Origin: Roseivivax sp. THAF197b
GTDB lineage: Bacteria; Pseudomonadota; Alphaproteobacteria; Rhodobacterales; Rhodobacteraceae
Assembly: GCF_009363255.1 (NCBI RefSeq)
Contig: NZ_CP045318.1
Coordinates: forward strand, 162,001-226,000
DNA: 64,000 nt
Direction of reading: 5' to 3'
Position numbers and translations under genes: made by a program. Positions 18,174 through 27,729 of the stretch are shown piece after piece. Below the pieces are notes generated by a model, which was not told the DNA's origin, ran no database searches, and saw only the letters and a program-made list of their open reading frames with translations. Each line of letters begins with the position of its first letter. The stretch's first letter is position 1.

Positions 18174-18734
18174 ATGCCGACGATCAATACTGCGAAAATC
18201 CTTGTCATCTCGACCAACGGGTTCGAGCAATCCGAACTTGAGTTCCCGCGCGACACGCTGCGCGAGCATGGCGCGACCGTTCACGTGGCAACGCTCGATG
18301 GTGACGCGATCATGGGTTGGGACGTGGACGATTGGGGCCGGAAGGCCGAGGCGGACGCGAAACTGTCCGATATCGACCCGGCCGATTACGATGCGCTCGT
18401 CCTGCCGGGCGGTCAGATCAACCCCGACGTCCTGCGCGTGGAGAAAGACGTGATCGACACGATCCACAGCTTCCACAATGCGGGCAAGCCCATCGCCGCG
18501 ATCTGCCATGCACCCTGGCTTCTGGTCGAGGCGGATATCGTGAAGGGCCGCAAGGCCACGTCCTATCCGTCGATCAAGACCGACGTGAAGAATGCTGGTG
18601 CGCATTGGGTCGATGAGACCGTGGTCGAGGACCAGGGCATCATCACCAGCCGCAACCCCGACGACCTTGAAGCCTTCGTGAAGAAGATCGTCGAGGCGGT
18701 CGAGGCAGGCACGTTCGAGCGTAAAGCCGCGTAA
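18174..18734 (+). CDS. DJ-1/PfpI family protein (type 1 glutamine amidotransferase-like)
   Basis: 186 residues. The nucleophile elbow AICHAPW contains the conserved Cys-His, and the Glu of the triad region is in FEQSELEFP near the N-terminus. The layout matches the PfpI/YhbO subgroup linked to stress protection and aldehyde repair. GAAAGGAGG lies eight bases before the ATG, a very strong ribosome site. The exact activity (protease, glyoxalase or deglycase) cannot be decided from sequence. Confidence 0.9.
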   Translation: MPTINTAKILVISTNGFEQSELEFPRDTLREHGATVHVATLDGDAIMGWDVDDWGRKAEADAKLSDIDPADYDALVLPGGQINPDVLRVEKDVIDTIHSFHNAGKPIAAICHAPWLLVEADIVKGRKATSYPSIKTDVKNAGAHWVDETVVEDQGIITSRNPDDLEAFVKKIVEAVEAGTFERKAA

Positions 18735-18806
18735 GGCGCGCGCCTGACAATGGCAAAGACGATGATCGCCGCCGGTTCTGCCCGGCGGCGATTTTGCGCT
18801 CAGGCG

Positions 18807-19256
18807 TTATTCGACCGTGATCGTGATCTGGTCGGAAGCGACCACCGGATCATGCGGACGGTGCATCGCGTCGCCCAACACCAGTTGCAGGGTATGCTCG
18901 CCCGGTGCCAGCTCCAGCGTGGTCTCGGTCTGCCCGCCGCCGAAATGGCGGTGATTGTCGTCTGCGGGCAGTCCATTCATCATGGCCTCGTCATCGCCTT
19001 CGGCCTCACCGAAGGGCGCGCGGTCGACCAGAACGTGGTGGTGGCCTGTCGCCTCGCGTTCGGTCCCGGCAGGCGCCACGCCCATTTCGGACAGACCGAA
19101 GCGGATCGTGACCGGAGAAGTGACGCTCGCGCCATCCTCCAGACCGATGAAATAGACCTCTGCGCCTTCGGGCGCGGGGGTTGCGTCTTGAGCAAGGCCC
19201 GGTGTGGCCAGAGTGGCGAGCGCAAAGCTCGCGGCGGTTATTAAACGTGTGAACAT
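18807..19256 (-). CDS. Exported DUF4399 protein
   Basis: 149 residues with a signal peptide (MFTRLITAASFALATLATPGLAQ). The mature domain matches DUF4399: VYFIGLEDGASVTSPVTIRFGLSEMGVAPAG, then TGHHHVLVD, RHFGGGQTETTLELAPGEHTLQLVLGD. The His-rich HHH and DDNHRHFGGG segments suggest metal binding, which is inference only. GGGAGG is placed eight bases before ATG 19256. The function is not known. Confidence 0.85.
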   Translation of the reverse strand: MFTRLITAASFALATLATPGLAQDATPAPEGAEVYFIGLEDGASVTSPVTIRFGLSEMGVAPAGTEREATGHHHVLVDRAPFGEAEGDDEAMMNGLPADDNHRHFGGGQTETTLELAPGEHTLQLVLGDAMHRPHDPVVASDQITITVE

Positions 19257-19360
19257 GATACATCCTCCCGTTTGGCGGTGCCTCCTGGCACGGCTCAAAT
19301 GGTAGCGCGACGCGCCCGAATTTCACCTTGCGCTTGTTTCCGCATCCGGAACGCCGCGCG

Positions 19361-19377
19361 CAATTACCTTCCAATTG
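19361..19377. promoter_or_regulatory. Dyad CAATT-N7-AATTG upstream of LysR gene
   Basis: An A/T-rich inverted repeat in a GC-rich gap between divergent DUF4399 and LysR genes, 79 bases before the LysR start. Its position suits an autoregulatory operator or a shared promoter element, but no target is shown. Confidence 0.35.
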
Positions 19378-19455
19378 TCCGCGGGTCGCCGCGATTGTGC
19401 CCAGATTTCTCATCATACCCGGCGCTGACGACGAATGACGTGAAGGAGCGGCCTA

Positions 19456-20361
19456 ATGGACCGGCTGACCGAGATGGAGGCATTCGCCACAGTGGTGGAT
19501 CAAGGGGGCTTCACAGATGCCGCCAAGAAGATGGGTATTTCCAAATCCGCTGTATCGAAACATGTCTCCTCACTGGAGGCGCGTCTGGGGGCGCGGCTCT
19601 TGAACCGTACCACCCGGAGGGTCAGCCCGACGGAGATCGGATTGGCCTATTACGACCGGGCCCGCCGGGTTCTGAACGATGCAGGCGAGGCCGACGCGCT
19701 TGTCACCTCGATGCAATCGGCGCCCTCGGGGCTCTTGCGCATCTCGGTGGCCACGGATTTCGGGGTCAACCACCTTTCCCCGGTGCTGGGTGAGTTCCTT
19801 GCGGAATTTCCCGACATCACCGTGAACATGGTGCTGAACAACCGCTACGTCGAGCTGATCTCGGAAGGCTTCGACATGGCCATCCGTATCGGCGAGCTGG
19901 AGGATTCCACGCTCCGCGCCCGTAAATTGGCCGATTGCCAGAAGCGGATGATCGCCTCCCCGGGCTATTTCGAGAAGTTCGGCCGCCCGACGCGGATCGA
20001 CGATCTGAACGAGCACAAGCTTCTGCACTATTCCAACCAATCCTCCGGCAATGTCTGGAAGGTCACCGCACCTTCCGGCGAAAAGCGCCAGGTGCGCACC
20101 GCGGGATGGTTGTCGGTCAATGACGGGCAATCGCTGCTCAATGCCTGCATCGCGGGGCTGGGCATCGCGTATCTGCCGTCCTTCCTTTACGGCGATGCGA
20201 TGGCCGCGGGCCTTGTCGAGGATGCGATCCCCGACCTGCCCGCCGAGACGCAAGGCATCTACGCGGTCTACCCGCCGGGCCGCTTCACGCAGCCCAAGGT
20301 GCGCGCCTTCATCGATTTCCTGGTCCATCAATTCGCCGATACCGGCCCGACCGACTGGTAA
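19456..20361 (+). CDS. LysR-family transcriptional regulator
   Basis: 301 residues. Winged helix-turn-helix at about 1-60 (FATVVDQGGFTDAAKKMGISKSAVSKHVSSLEARLGARLLNRTTRRV), followed by a periplasmic-binding-protein-like effector domain. It belongs to the DsdC/AaeR-like CrgA branch, whose targets are varied. The adjacent divergent gene is DUF4399, but LysR genes often control the divergent neighbour, so that is the first candidate target. TGAAGGAG precedes the ATG. A strong terminator follows. Confidence 0.92.
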   Translation: MDRLTEMEAFATVVDQGGFTDAAKKMGISKSAVSKHVSSLEARLGARLLNRTTRRVSPTEIGLAYYDRARRVLNDAGEADALVTSMQSAPSGLLRISVATDFGVNHLSPVLGEFLAEFPDITVNMVLNNRYVELISEGFDMAIRIGELEDSTLRARKLADCQKRMIASPGYFEKFGRPTRIDDLNEHKLLHYSNQSSGNVWKVTAPSGEKRQVRTAGWLSVNDGQSLLNACIAGLGIAYLPSFLYGDAMAAGLVEDAIPDLPAETQGIYAVYPPGRFTQPKVRAFIDFLVHQFADTGPTDW

Positions 20362-20393
20362 GTTTCCCCTGCCTGTTCCGAGGCAATTCCTGG

Positions 20394-20424
20394 CCCGGGC
20401 GCATCCTTGCGTCCGGGTTTTTTA
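20394..20424 (+). terminator. Rho-independent terminator after LysR gene
   Basis: A 10-bp stem with one G-T pair (20394-20403 with 20408-20417), loop TCCT, followed directly by a run of seven T-rich bases. Confidence 0.9.
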
Positions 20425-20448
20425 TTGGCTGGCATCAAGGGCGGTGGC

Positions 20449-20979
20449 TCAGGGCTTCTCGAAGAAGATCGTGACCTCGCCCACGGGCAGGCCGTATTTC
20501 GACATGTAGGCCTTGTTCAGCAAACGGTCGTCCGACAGGAGCCACATCCAATCGTCGAAGGAGACCCGTGTCGTGGTGCCGTCGCCCAGCGGCAGGTCGA
20601 TCGTGTAGGCCCAATTGAACGTATCGCCCGCCTCGGTCCCCGTCGCGGTGCCGATGACGCCCGGCGCCGTGCCGCGCCAGGTCTCCGCGCCGGTTTTCTC
20701 AAGCGTCCAGATGCGTTGCTCGGTGCTGCCATCCTCGTAGACGAAATCCTCCACGAGCCGCAGGACCTGCCCGTCCCATGTCCCGGTGATGTCCACCGTG
20801 AAGCGGCGGCTGACATTGCCGAGGACGTCCTGAAACTGGCCATGGGCGCGCGTGTCGCCCGCAAAGAATACCTCCAGATCGAGCGCCCGGTCCGACAGCT
20901 TCGGCGCATCGAGCGAGGGACGCCCCGCACAGGCGGCCAGCATCGTCAGGGCCGTCAGGGCCAGCGCAATCCGTTTCAT
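20449..20979 (-). CDS. DUF3833 lipoprotein
   Basis: 176 residues. Lipoprotein signal MKRIALALTALTMLAACAG with lipobox LAAC. The mature protein shows DUF3833 features: LDLEVFFAGDTRAHGQFQD, VDITGTWDGQVLRLVEDFVYEDG, RIWTLEKTGAETWRGTAPGVIG and FDDWMWLLSDDRLLNKAYMSKYGLPVGEVTIFFEK. The function is unknown; it is anchored on a membrane face. AAAGGA eight bases before ATG 20979 favours this start over an ATG three codons upstream. Confidence 0.88.
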   Translation of the reverse strand: MKRIALALTALTMLAACAGRPSLDAPKLSDRALDLEVFFAGDTRAHGQFQDVLGNVSRRFTVDITGTWDGQVLRLVEDFVYEDGSTEQRIWTLEKTGAETWRGTAPGVIGTATGTEAGDTFNWAYTIDLPLGDGTTTRVSFDDWMWLLSDDRLLNKAYMSKYGLPVGEVTIFFEKP

Positions 20980-21186
20980 GTTGGGCATCCTTTGCTGCGT
21001 CTTCCTTGCGATATGGTCTGCGCGCCCGTGCTTTCCACGCAGGCGTCGGGAGGCTAGACTGGACCCATGTGTGTCGTCGTCGGCCGGGCTCCCGGCCATC
21101 CCCATGCCAAGATCCATGCCTGGTGGCCGCCGCCGGGACAGACCTCTGCCGTCTGATCCCAAACGACATATCCGAAAGACACCAAG

Positions 21187-22302
21187 ATGACCCAAGACCT
21201 GACGACCGGGGCGGACAGCCTCGAGTTGCGCCATGCAGATGGACGCGTGGCGCGGTTTCCCTATCTCTGGCTGCGCGATGCCGATCCCGCGGGCTTTCAC
21301 CCCGAAACGCAGGAGCGGCTTTTCGACCTGACCCAGGTCCCGCTCGACACCGCGCCCGATGACGCGCGAATCGAGGAGGGTATGCTGCGCATCGACTGGC
21401 CCGATCAGGACGCGCCGTCCCTCTTCGGACTGGATTGGCTCTGGGCGCATCGGCCCGGCCAGGCCCGTCATGATCCCGCGCATATTCCCTTCGCGCCCTG
21501 GCCCGAGGAGCGCACCGCCCAGAATATCCAGCGGTTCGACGCTGAGGCGATCGCGACCTCGGATGCGGCGCTGCGCGATTGGCTTGTCGCCGGCAAACGC
21601 GACGGGCTCACCATTGTCGAGGGCCTCGCGGACAGCGTCGATGCCGGGCTCGCCATCGCGCGCCGGGCAGGCTTCCTGCGCGAGACGAATTTCGGCGTGA
21701 CCTTCGAGGTCGTCTCGAAACCCAACCCGAACAACCTTGCCTATACCGCCGATGCGCTGCCCCTGCACACCGATCTGACCAACCAGGATCTGCCGCCGGG
21801 TTACCAGTTCCTGCATTGCCTCGCGAATGAGGCCGAGGGCGGCGGGTCGGTCTTCTGCGACGGAATCGCCGTGGCAAACGCACTTTATGCCGAGGATCCC
21901 GCCGCGTTCGAGACGCTGGCGCGCGTCTCCGTACCGTTCCGTTTTCATGACGGTGAGACGGATATCCGGTCGCGCAAATGCGTCATTTCGCTGGCAGAGG
22001 ATGGAACGGCGTCTGAAATTTGCTTCAACGCGCATCTGGCCGATCTTCTCGATCTGCCACCCGAGGAGATGCCGGATTATTACCGCGCCTATCGCCGCTT
22101 CATGCAGCTTTGCCGCGATCCCGCGCGTGCGGTGACCCTGAAATTGCAGGCGGGCGAGATGGTGGTCTTCGACAATCGCCGCATCCTGCATGGCCGCGAA
22201 GCCTTCGATCCCGCGACGGGGTTCCGGCATCTGCATGGGTGCTACGTGGATCGTGGCGAATGGGATTCCCGTATCCGCATAATGGACCGAGACGCGCCTT
22301 AG
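21187..22302 (+). CDS. Gamma-butyrobetaine dioxygenase-like Fe(II)/2-oxoglutarate oxygenase
   Basis: 371 residues. An N-terminal DUF971-type domain (about 1-90, LELRHADGRVARFPYLWLRDAD) precedes a TauD/TfdA domain. Iron ligands are the His and Asp of ALPLHTDLT and the distal His of RRILHGREAF; the 2-oxoglutarate Arg is likely in GFRHLHGCYVDR. This domain pair is that of gamma-butyrobetaine hydroxylase and trimethyllysine dioxygenase. Marine Rhodobacteraceae use related enzymes on methylated amines and carnitine precursors, so the substrate is probably a trimethylammonium compound. Confidence 0.88.
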   Translation: MTQDLTTGADSLELRHADGRVARFPYLWLRDADPAGFHPETQERLFDLTQVPLDTAPDDARIEEGMLRIDWPDQDAPSLFGLDWLWAHRPGQARHDPAHIPFAPWPEERTAQNIQRFDAEAIATSDAALRDWLVAGKRDGLTIVEGLADSVDAGLAIARRAGFLRETNFGVTFEVVSKPNPNNLAYTADALPLHTDLTNQDLPPGYQFLHCLANEAEGGGSVFCDGIAVANALYAEDPAAFETLARVSVPFRFHDGETDIRSRKCVISLAEDGTASEICFNAHLADLLDLPPEEMPDYYRAYRRFMQLCRDPARAVTLKLQAGEMVVFDNRRILHGREAFDPATGFRHLHGCYVDRGEWDSRIRIMDRDAP

Positions 22303-22357
22303 ATCAGCCGTAAAACGCGCCTAGCGTCGGGAACTAACTCAAGCTGAACAAAGCGAA

Positions 22358-23602
22358 ATGGTCCCTGATATGCGTAACTACCCGATCCCCTTCAACGAAC
22401 AGGAACGATTGGCGGCGTTGCGCGCAGTGCCGGGACTGACGCCCGAAAACGACGCGATGTTCGACGCGATCTGCGATGCGACGCGCAAGCTGTTCGATTG
22501 CCCGCTGGCGCATATCTCCGTGCTCGACGAAGAGGAGCAGTGGTACAAATCGGTCGTGGGCATGGACTTGCCCACGATGCCGAAAACGCAAGGCTTCTGC
22601 GCCTTCGCGATCATGTCCGATGAGGTCATGGTGGTGCCGGACATGACCCTAGATCCGCGCTTCAAGGCGCATCCCATGGTCGTGCCGGGCAGCCCCGGCG
22701 CGCGCTTTTATGCGGGTGTCCCGCTGGTTCTGTCGAACGGTTACCGGTTCGGCAGCTTGTGCGCCATCGATCTCAAGCCGCACGAGATGCCCAGCGAGCA
22801 GCAGCTCGACACGCTGCGTGCGCTCGGCCAGGCGGTGGTCGCGGCACTTGAAGCCGCACCGCTCGACAAGGCGTCGGATGCGCCGGATCTGAGCCAGGCC
22901 GGGTTCTTCAACCTGATCAGCCACGAATTGCGCACGCCGTTGACGGTGGCCCTGGGCAGCATGCGGATGCTGCAATCGCGGCTTGAGACACCCCTGGAGG
23001 CACGGCTGGCCGATGCGGCCATTCGGGCGTCGGAAAACCTCGCCAAGCTGATCGACTCGGTCATCACCTTCTCGGACGCGCAGACCGGGGAATTGCGGCT
23101 GAACGATGAGGTCGTGGATTTGCGGTCGCTTCTTGAGGATGTCGTGGCGGTGCATGTCCCCACGGCCGAGGGCGCGGATCGCAGCATGACCCTTGGCACG
23201 CTTGGTTTCGACGGTGCGCTCTCGGCCGATGCCGACCAGATCAAGCTGGCACTGGCGGCGCTTTCGCTCAATGCCATCGTGCATGGCGGATCGGACATGG
23301 TGCTGGAAACAGCGCTCGATGCGGAGGGCAATCTCGAAATCATCGTGCGCGACAACGGGACCATGTCCGGGGATGTGGACCTTGCGGAGCTCTACAAGCC
23401 GTTCGTCGTGGGTACCGCCATCGACAATCGTGATGCGCGAGGCGGTCTTGGCCTCGGGCTGCCGTTGACCCGCAAGCTCGTGGAGCTGCATGGCGGTGAT
23501 TTCATGATCGATGCCGACGCGGAGCACACGGTCGCGCGCATCCGGCTGCCACATTGGCGCATCGATGCGGCGCAAACACCGAAGGTCATCGCGGCGGAGT
23601 GA
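22358..23602 (+). CDS. GAF-domain sensor histidine kinase
   Basis: 414 residues, no membrane helix. A GAF domain (about 20-165, including FYAGVPLVLSNGYRFGSLCAID) is followed by a HisKA helix with the phospho-acceptor in FNLISHELRTPL (His 189) and an HATPase_c domain with LSLNAIVHG, IVRDNGTM and GGLGLGLPLT. It is a cytoplasmic kinase sensing a small ligand or redox state. No response regulator gene is adjacent; it stands 55 bases after the dioxygenase gene. Confidence 0.93.
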   Translation: MVPDMRNYPIPFNEQERLAALRAVPGLTPENDAMFDAICDATRKLFDCPLAHISVLDEEEQWYKSVVGMDLPTMPKTQGFCAFAIMSDEVMVVPDMTLDPRFKAHPMVVPGSPGARFYAGVPLVLSNGYRFGSLCAIDLKPHEMPSEQQLDTLRALGQAVVAALEAAPLDKASDAPDLSQAGFFNLISHELRTPLTVALGSMRMLQSRLETPLEARLADAAIRASENLAKLIDSVITFSDAQTGELRLNDEVVDLRSLLEDVVAVHVPTAEGADRSMTLGTLGFDGALSADADQIKLALAALSLNAIVHGGSDMVLETALDAEGNLEIIVRDNGTMSGDVDLAELYKPFVVGTAIDNRDARGGLGLGLPLTRKLVELHGGDFMIDADAEHTVARIRLPHWRIDAAQTPKVIAAE

Positions 23603-23618
23603 TCCGCCACGACCGGCG

Positions 23619-24797
23619 TTAGCCGCGCGCGGCCTCGGCCTCGATCTCGCGGCGGCTCTTGCGGGCGCGTTCCGTGGCCGATTTCAGCTGCCCGCAGGCG
23701 GCCATGATGTCCTCGCCCCGCGGTGTGCGGATCGGTGAGGCATAGCCCGCCTTGTAGATGATGTCCGCGAATGCCTCGATCCGCGACCAGTCCGACCGCT
23801 GATAGGGCGCGCCCGGCCATTCGTTGAACGGGATCAGGTTGATCTTGGCGGGAATGCCCTGGATCAGCTTCACCAGCCGCTTGGCATCGGCGTCGCTGTC
23901 ATTGACGTCTTTCAGCATCACGTATTCGAACGTGATCCGCTCCGAGTTCGACAGGCGCGGATATTCCTTGAGTGCAGCCAGCAGCGTCTCGATGTTCCAA
24001 CGCTTGTTGATCGGCACGAGCTTGTCGCGCACCTCGTCCGTCGTCGCATGGAAGGACACCGCCAGAAGGCAGCCGATCTCCTCGGCAGTCTTGGCGATCT
24101 CGGGCACAACACCGGAGGTCGATAGGGTGATGCGGCGGCGCGACAGAGAAATCCCCTCGCCATCCATGGCGATCTTCATCGCGTCGCGCACGTTGTCGAA
24201 ATTGTAGAGCGGCTCGCCCATGCCCATCAGCACGACGTTGGACAGAAGACGCGTCTCGTTCTTGGGCGCGCCCTGTTCGGGCCATTCGCCCAGGTCGTCG
24301 CGCGCGACCATGATCTGGCCCACGATCTCACCGGCGGTCAGGTTCCGCACGAGCTTCTGCGTGCCCGTATGGCAGAATGAGCAAGTCAGCGTGCAGCCCA
24401 CCTGGGACGAGATGCAGAGCGTGCCGCGATCCGCCTCGGGGATGTAGACGACCTCGACCTCATGTCCGCCCGCGATCCGCACAAGGTATTTGCGCGTCCC
24501 ATCCATGGAGACATTCTTCGAGACGACCTCGGGCACGCGGATTACGAAATTCTCGGACAGGAGCTTGCGATAGTCTTTCGACAGGTTCGTCATCGCGTCG
24601 AAATCGCGCACGCCCCAATGATAGAGCCAGGCCCAGACCTGGTTCACGCGCATCTTCACCTGCTTCTCGGGCGTGCCGAGCGCGGCGAAGCGGTCGCGCA
24701 GCGCGTCGCGGGTGAGGCCGATGATGTTCGGCAGCCCATCCTCGCCCTTGCGCGGAATGGTGACGAGGTCCTGCGTGATCGGTGCGTTCGCGGTCAT
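23619..24797 (-). CDS. rlmN: Dual-specificity 23S rRNA A2503 / tRNA A37 C2-methyltransferase
   Basis: 392 residues. RlmN is a radical-SAM enzyme that makes 2-methyladenosine in 23S rRNA and some tRNAs. The radical-SAM cluster motif is C135-x3-C139-x2-C142 ([12 protein letters not shown]). The SAM region [15 protein letters not shown] is present, and the catalytic C-terminal Cys is in [10 protein letters not shown]. Homology starts at MTANAPIT, so ATG 24797 is used with GGAGCG upstream; the frame is open for another 700 bases but that part is the shadow of the IalB gene. Confidence 0.96.
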   Translation of the reverse strand: MTANAPITQDLVTIPRKGEDGLPNIIGLTRDALRDRFAALGTPEKQVKMRVNQVWAWLYHWGVRDFDAMTNLSKDYRKLLSENFVIRVPEVVSKNVSMDGTRKYLVRIAGGHEVEVVYIPEADRGTLCISSQVGCTLTCSFCHTGTQKLVRNLTAGEIVGQIMVARDDLGEWPEQGAPKNETRLLSNVVLMGMGEPLYNFDNVRDAMKIAMDGEGISLSRRRITLSTSGVVPEIAKTAEEIGCLLAVSFHATTDEVRDKLVPINKRWNIETLLAALKEYPRLSNSERITFEYVMLKDVNDSDADAKRLVKLIQGIPAKINLIPFNEWPGAPYQRSDWSRIEAFADIIYKAGYASPIRTPRGEDIMAACGQLKSATERARKSRREIEAEAARG

Positions 24798-24928
24798 TTG
24801 AGTCGCTCCGGGGCGGTCCGTGCCGCCTGAAAACCAATGAAAGTGGGCTGCATATAGGAGTTGCGCCGCGATTCCAAAAGGAAAAGGGCGACCGAAGCCG
24901 CCCGGATCGTCGCATCCATGCGATAGGC

Positions 24929-25456
24929 TCAGCTCGTGCAGCGCCGCTCCGCATCCTCGACGGCGGCGGTGAAGCCCAGCAGCGAGAAGGTGTCCTTGGT
25001 CTGCGTGCCGCGCGAGGATCGCGCCGTCACGACGGCATCGGCGCCGCGTTTCATCGCGGTCACGAGGCGCGCATCGTCCTGCGGCGTTGCGGGCCAGGCC
25101 CATTCGCCGTCGGTGAAGAGCTCGAACTCCGTGCCGCTGATATTGACGTTCACGGTCGATCCATCCGCGAAGGGGTATCCGCCGGTAAACGCGACCTGGC
25201 CGGTCACGTTCGCCTCGGGGCGGTAGAAGACCATCAGCAGGATTTCGCCGCGGGTCACGGCCACGACGCGGCCATCCCGGGTGTTCACGCTTTCCTTGTA
25301 GGTCGTGACCGCCCAGCATTCGCGCGGATCGGTGCCTTCGAAGACCGACCAGTCGGTCATTGCGTCGACGCGGTTCGTGCTTTCTTCCTGCGCCACAGCG
25401 GTGCTGCCAAAGGCCAGACACGCCGCAAGCAGGCTGCTTTTCACTCTCAACTTCAT
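24929..25456 (-). CDS. Invasion associated locus B (IalB) family exported protein
   Basis: 175 residues. Signal peptide [23 protein letters not shown], then the IalB pattern: [18 protein letters not shown], a Gly/Val-rich beta core and a C-terminal Cys pair region [11 protein letters not shown]. IalB was first described in Bartonella as affecting red-cell invasion; free-living Rhodobacteraceae have several copies, so the name does not imply virulence here. GGAG lies nine bases before ATG 25456. Confidence 0.85.
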   Translation of the reverse strand: MKLRVKSSLLAACLAFGSTAVAQEESTNRVDAMTDWSVFEGTDPRECWAVTTYKESVNTRDGRVVAVTRGEILLMVFYRPEANVTGQVAFTGGYPFADGSTVNVNISGTEFELFTDGEWAWPATPQDDARLVTAMKRGADAVVTARSSRGTQTKDTFSLLGFTAAVEDAERRCTS

Positions 25457-25625
25457 TGCCTGAAACTCCACCAGACCTGACCCTCAATGTTACGGGTTGT
25501 GCCAAGGCGGCTCCGGGTTATCTTGCCCGGTTGAACCCCGATATCGGGCTGGACACTAGCCCGATTTTGCCGAGCGCGAAAAGCCCCGTCGGCAGATTAT
25601 CGCCAAGACGTGAGGAGCGCCCGAG

Positions 25626-26627
25626 ATGACCCGACCTGCCGCCCATTTGTGTGAAATCTGGCGTGGCCCGATGGCCGAATCGGTCCATAGCGGCCACGCG
25701 GTGATCGCGGGGCCGGATGGCGTGCCCCAGGAGGTCTGGGGCGATGCGGAGGCCATCGTGCTGCCGCGCTCGTCCTCGAAGATGATCCAGGGCTTGCCGC
25801 TGCTGACGTCGGGTGCCGCGGACGCGCATGGACTGACCGACCGGCACCTGGCGCTGGCCTGCGCCAGCCATAACGGCGCGCCCGTCCATGTCACGGCGGT
25901 GGAGGACTGGCTTCAGGCGCTGAACCTGTCCGACGACGCGTTGCGCTGCGGTCCGCAACCGAGCCGCGACCGCGCCCTGCGTCACGAGATGCTCAAGGCG
26001 GATGAGGCGCCCTGCCAGGTGCACAACAACTGCTCGGGCAAGCATGCGGGTTTTCTGACGTTGAACGCGCATCTGGGTGGCGGTCCGGAATACCACGCGC
26101 CCGATCACCCGGTGCAGCAGGCCTGCCGTGAGGCGTTCGAGGTTGTGACCGATCAGGCCAGCCCGTTTTTCGGGATCGACGGCTGCTCTGCCCCGAATTT
26201 CGCGACGACGATGTCCGGGATGGCGCGCGCGATGGCATGGTTTGCCACGGCGCATCAGCGATCCGACGCGTTGTCAGGCGCCGCCACACGCCTCAGGGAC
26301 GCGATGATCGCGCATCCCGAGCTGGTGGCAGGCGAGGGGCGCGCCTGCACGCTGCTGATGCGCGCAGCATCCGAGCCTGTGGCGCTGAAAACCGGCGCGG
26401 AGGGCTATTTCGTGGCCATCCTGCCCAACCGGGGCCTGGGCGTTGCGGTTAAGGTGATGGATGGCGCAACGCGGGCAGCCGAATGTACCATCGCGGCGCT
26501 GCTCGTGCGGCTTGGCGCGCTCGATGCGGGCCATCCGGACGTGCAGCGCTTTCTCAATCCGGAGATCCGCAATTGGCGCGGTATCGTGACGGGCGGGATC
26601 CGACCTGCGCCGACGCTGGGCGCCTGA
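25626..26627 (+). CDS. L-asparaginase II family (AnsA/thermolabile rhizobial type)
   Basis: 333 residues. The family hydrolyses L-asparagine to aspartate and ammonia and is unrelated to the E. coli type II enzyme. Signatures are the serine-beta-lactamase-like SSSKMIQ (Ser-x-x-Lys near 50), VHNNCSGKHAGFL with the family Cys and Lys, and FFGIDGCSAPNFA. GTGAGGAGC precedes the ATG. It converges with serB, five bases apart. Confidence 0.9.
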   Translation: MTRPAAHLCEIWRGPMAESVHSGHAVIAGPDGVPQEVWGDAEAIVLPRSSSKMIQGLPLLTSGAADAHGLTDRHLALACASHNGAPVHVTAVEDWLQALNLSDDALRCGPQPSRDRALRHEMLKADEAPCQVHNNCSGKHAGFLTLNAHLGGGPEYHAPDHPVQQACREAFEVVTDQASPFFGIDGCSAPNFATTMSGMARAMAWFATAHQRSDALSGAATRLRDAMIAHPELVAGEGRACTLLMRAASEPVALKTGAEGYFVAILPNRGLGVAVKVMDGATRAAECTIAALLVRLGALDAGHPDVQRFLNPEIRNWRGIVTGGIRPAPTLGA

Positions 26628-26632
26628 GAGCT

Positions 26633-27514
26633 TCAGCCCGTGACGAAATCCGACTTGGCATAGCCCTGTATGTAAAGAAGCGCGGTCAGGTCGCCGTGAT
26701 TGACGCAATGCTGCGCTTCTTTCTGCACCGAGGGTTTGGCGTGGAGTGCGACGCCCGTGCCCGCCCGCCCGAGCATGCCAAGATCATTTGCCCCATCGCC
26801 CACGGCAATCACGTCCGCTTCGGTGATGCCCAGCTTTGCGGTGATCTCCTCAAGGGCCTGGACCTTCGCCGCGCGCCCGAGGATCGGCCGTGCCACCTCG
26901 CCGGTCAGGGTGCCGTTCTCGGTCAGAAGGGTGTTGGCGCGATGTTCGTCGAAGCCCAGTTCCGTAGCCACCGATTGCGTGAAGGCGGTGAACCCGCCCG
27001 ACACCAGCACCGCATGCCCGCCATGGGCCTTCATCGTGGCAATCAGCGTGCGCCCACCCGGCATGTAGGTGATTCGCGTGCGCAGCACCTCGTCGATCAC
27101 CCCCGCATCGAGCCCTTTCAGAAGCGCCACCCGTTCCGTCAGCGCGCCTTCGAAATCGAGCTCTCCGTTCATGGCGCGCGCGGTGATGTCCTTCACATGC
27201 GCGCCGACGCCCGCGACCTCGGCCAGCTCGTCGATGCATTCCTGCTCGATCATCGTGCTGTCCATATCCGCGAGCAACATGCGCTTGCGACGCCCCTCGG
27301 CGGGCTGGATGACCATGTCGATGCCAAGTGCCGCCATGTCGAGGCGCACCATCGCCGCATTGCCGGGCACCGACCCGATCGGGAATTCGCAGGCCTCGTC
27401 GGGTGCGAGCCAATCCAGATCGCCGCCACCCCAGGCATTGCGCAGCGCCTCTGCTGCGGCGGGGTCCAGGCTTGGGACTGCGGGGTTGCTCAGAAGGGTG
27501 ACGATCTGGGTCAT
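26633..27514 (-). CDS. serB: Phosphoserine phosphatase
   Basis: 293 residues. SerB performs the last step of serine synthesis. The N-terminal part (about 1-75) is an ACT-like regulatory extension; the HAD domain follows with the nucleophile motif [17 protein letters not shown] (Asp83, Asp85), motif [12 protein letters not shown] and motif [17 protein letters not shown]. It is divergent from serC, which starts 215 bases away, so all committed serine genes lie in this locus. Confidence 0.95.
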   Translation of the reverse strand: MTQIVTLLSNPAVPSLDPAAAEALRNAWGGGDLDWLAPDEACEFPIGSVPGNAAMVRLDMAALGIDMVIQPAEGRRKRMLLADMDSTMIEQECIDELAEVAGVGAHVKDITARAMNGELDFEGALTERVALLKGLDAGVIDEVLRTRITYMPGGRTLIATMKAHGGHAVLVSGGFTAFTQSVATELGFDEHRANTLLTENGTLTGEVARPILGRAAKVQALEEITAKLGITEADVIAVGDGANDLGMLGRAGTGVALHAKPSVQKEAQHCVNHGDLTALLYIQGYAKSDFVTG

Positions 27515-27647
27515 GGCTTAGGCCTTTCGCGCGTTTGCCGCGCTATAGCGGCAAGGATGCGGCGACGGAAGGCTTGGGCATCGGCCTTTTGCGGGCCGTG
27601 TTAGCCCCGCCCTGCGCCAAATCGGCCTTGCCTGCAGAACAAGGCTT

Positions 27648-27729
27648 GCCGCGCCGGGGGTTGGGCAGTACATGCGGCGGTGGGACACCCTTCCCCAACG
27701 AAGGGCGACTATCTGGAAGGTTAGCCATC
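27648..27729 (+). promoter_or_regulatory. Structured serC leader RNA (candidate cis-regulatory element)
   Basis: Seen in sequence: stem A GCCGC/GCGGC (27648-27652 with 27674-27678) whose loop holds GTTGGG (27660-27665); stem B CCCTT/AAGGG (27688-27692 with 27701-27705) whose loop holds CCCAAC (27694-27699), exactly complementary to GTTGGG; and the serC Shine-Dalgarno GGAAGG (27715-27720), exactly complementary to CCTTCC (27689-27694). Stem B and the loop-loop pairing therefore exclude SD pairing. A serC-associated conserved RNA motif has been reported from comparative genomics in Alphaproteobacteria; this may be a member. The ligand and direction of control are unknown. Confidence 0.6.

Noticed and set aside
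24798-25505. Long N-terminal extension of rlmN
   Set aside because: The frame is open but crosses the IalB gene on the same strand in another frame; RlmN homology begins at the ATG at 24797.
25360-25629. Plus-strand small ORF before the asparaginase gene
   Set aside because: Runs against the IalB signal peptide region, no ribosome site, Arg/Pro-rich shadow composition.
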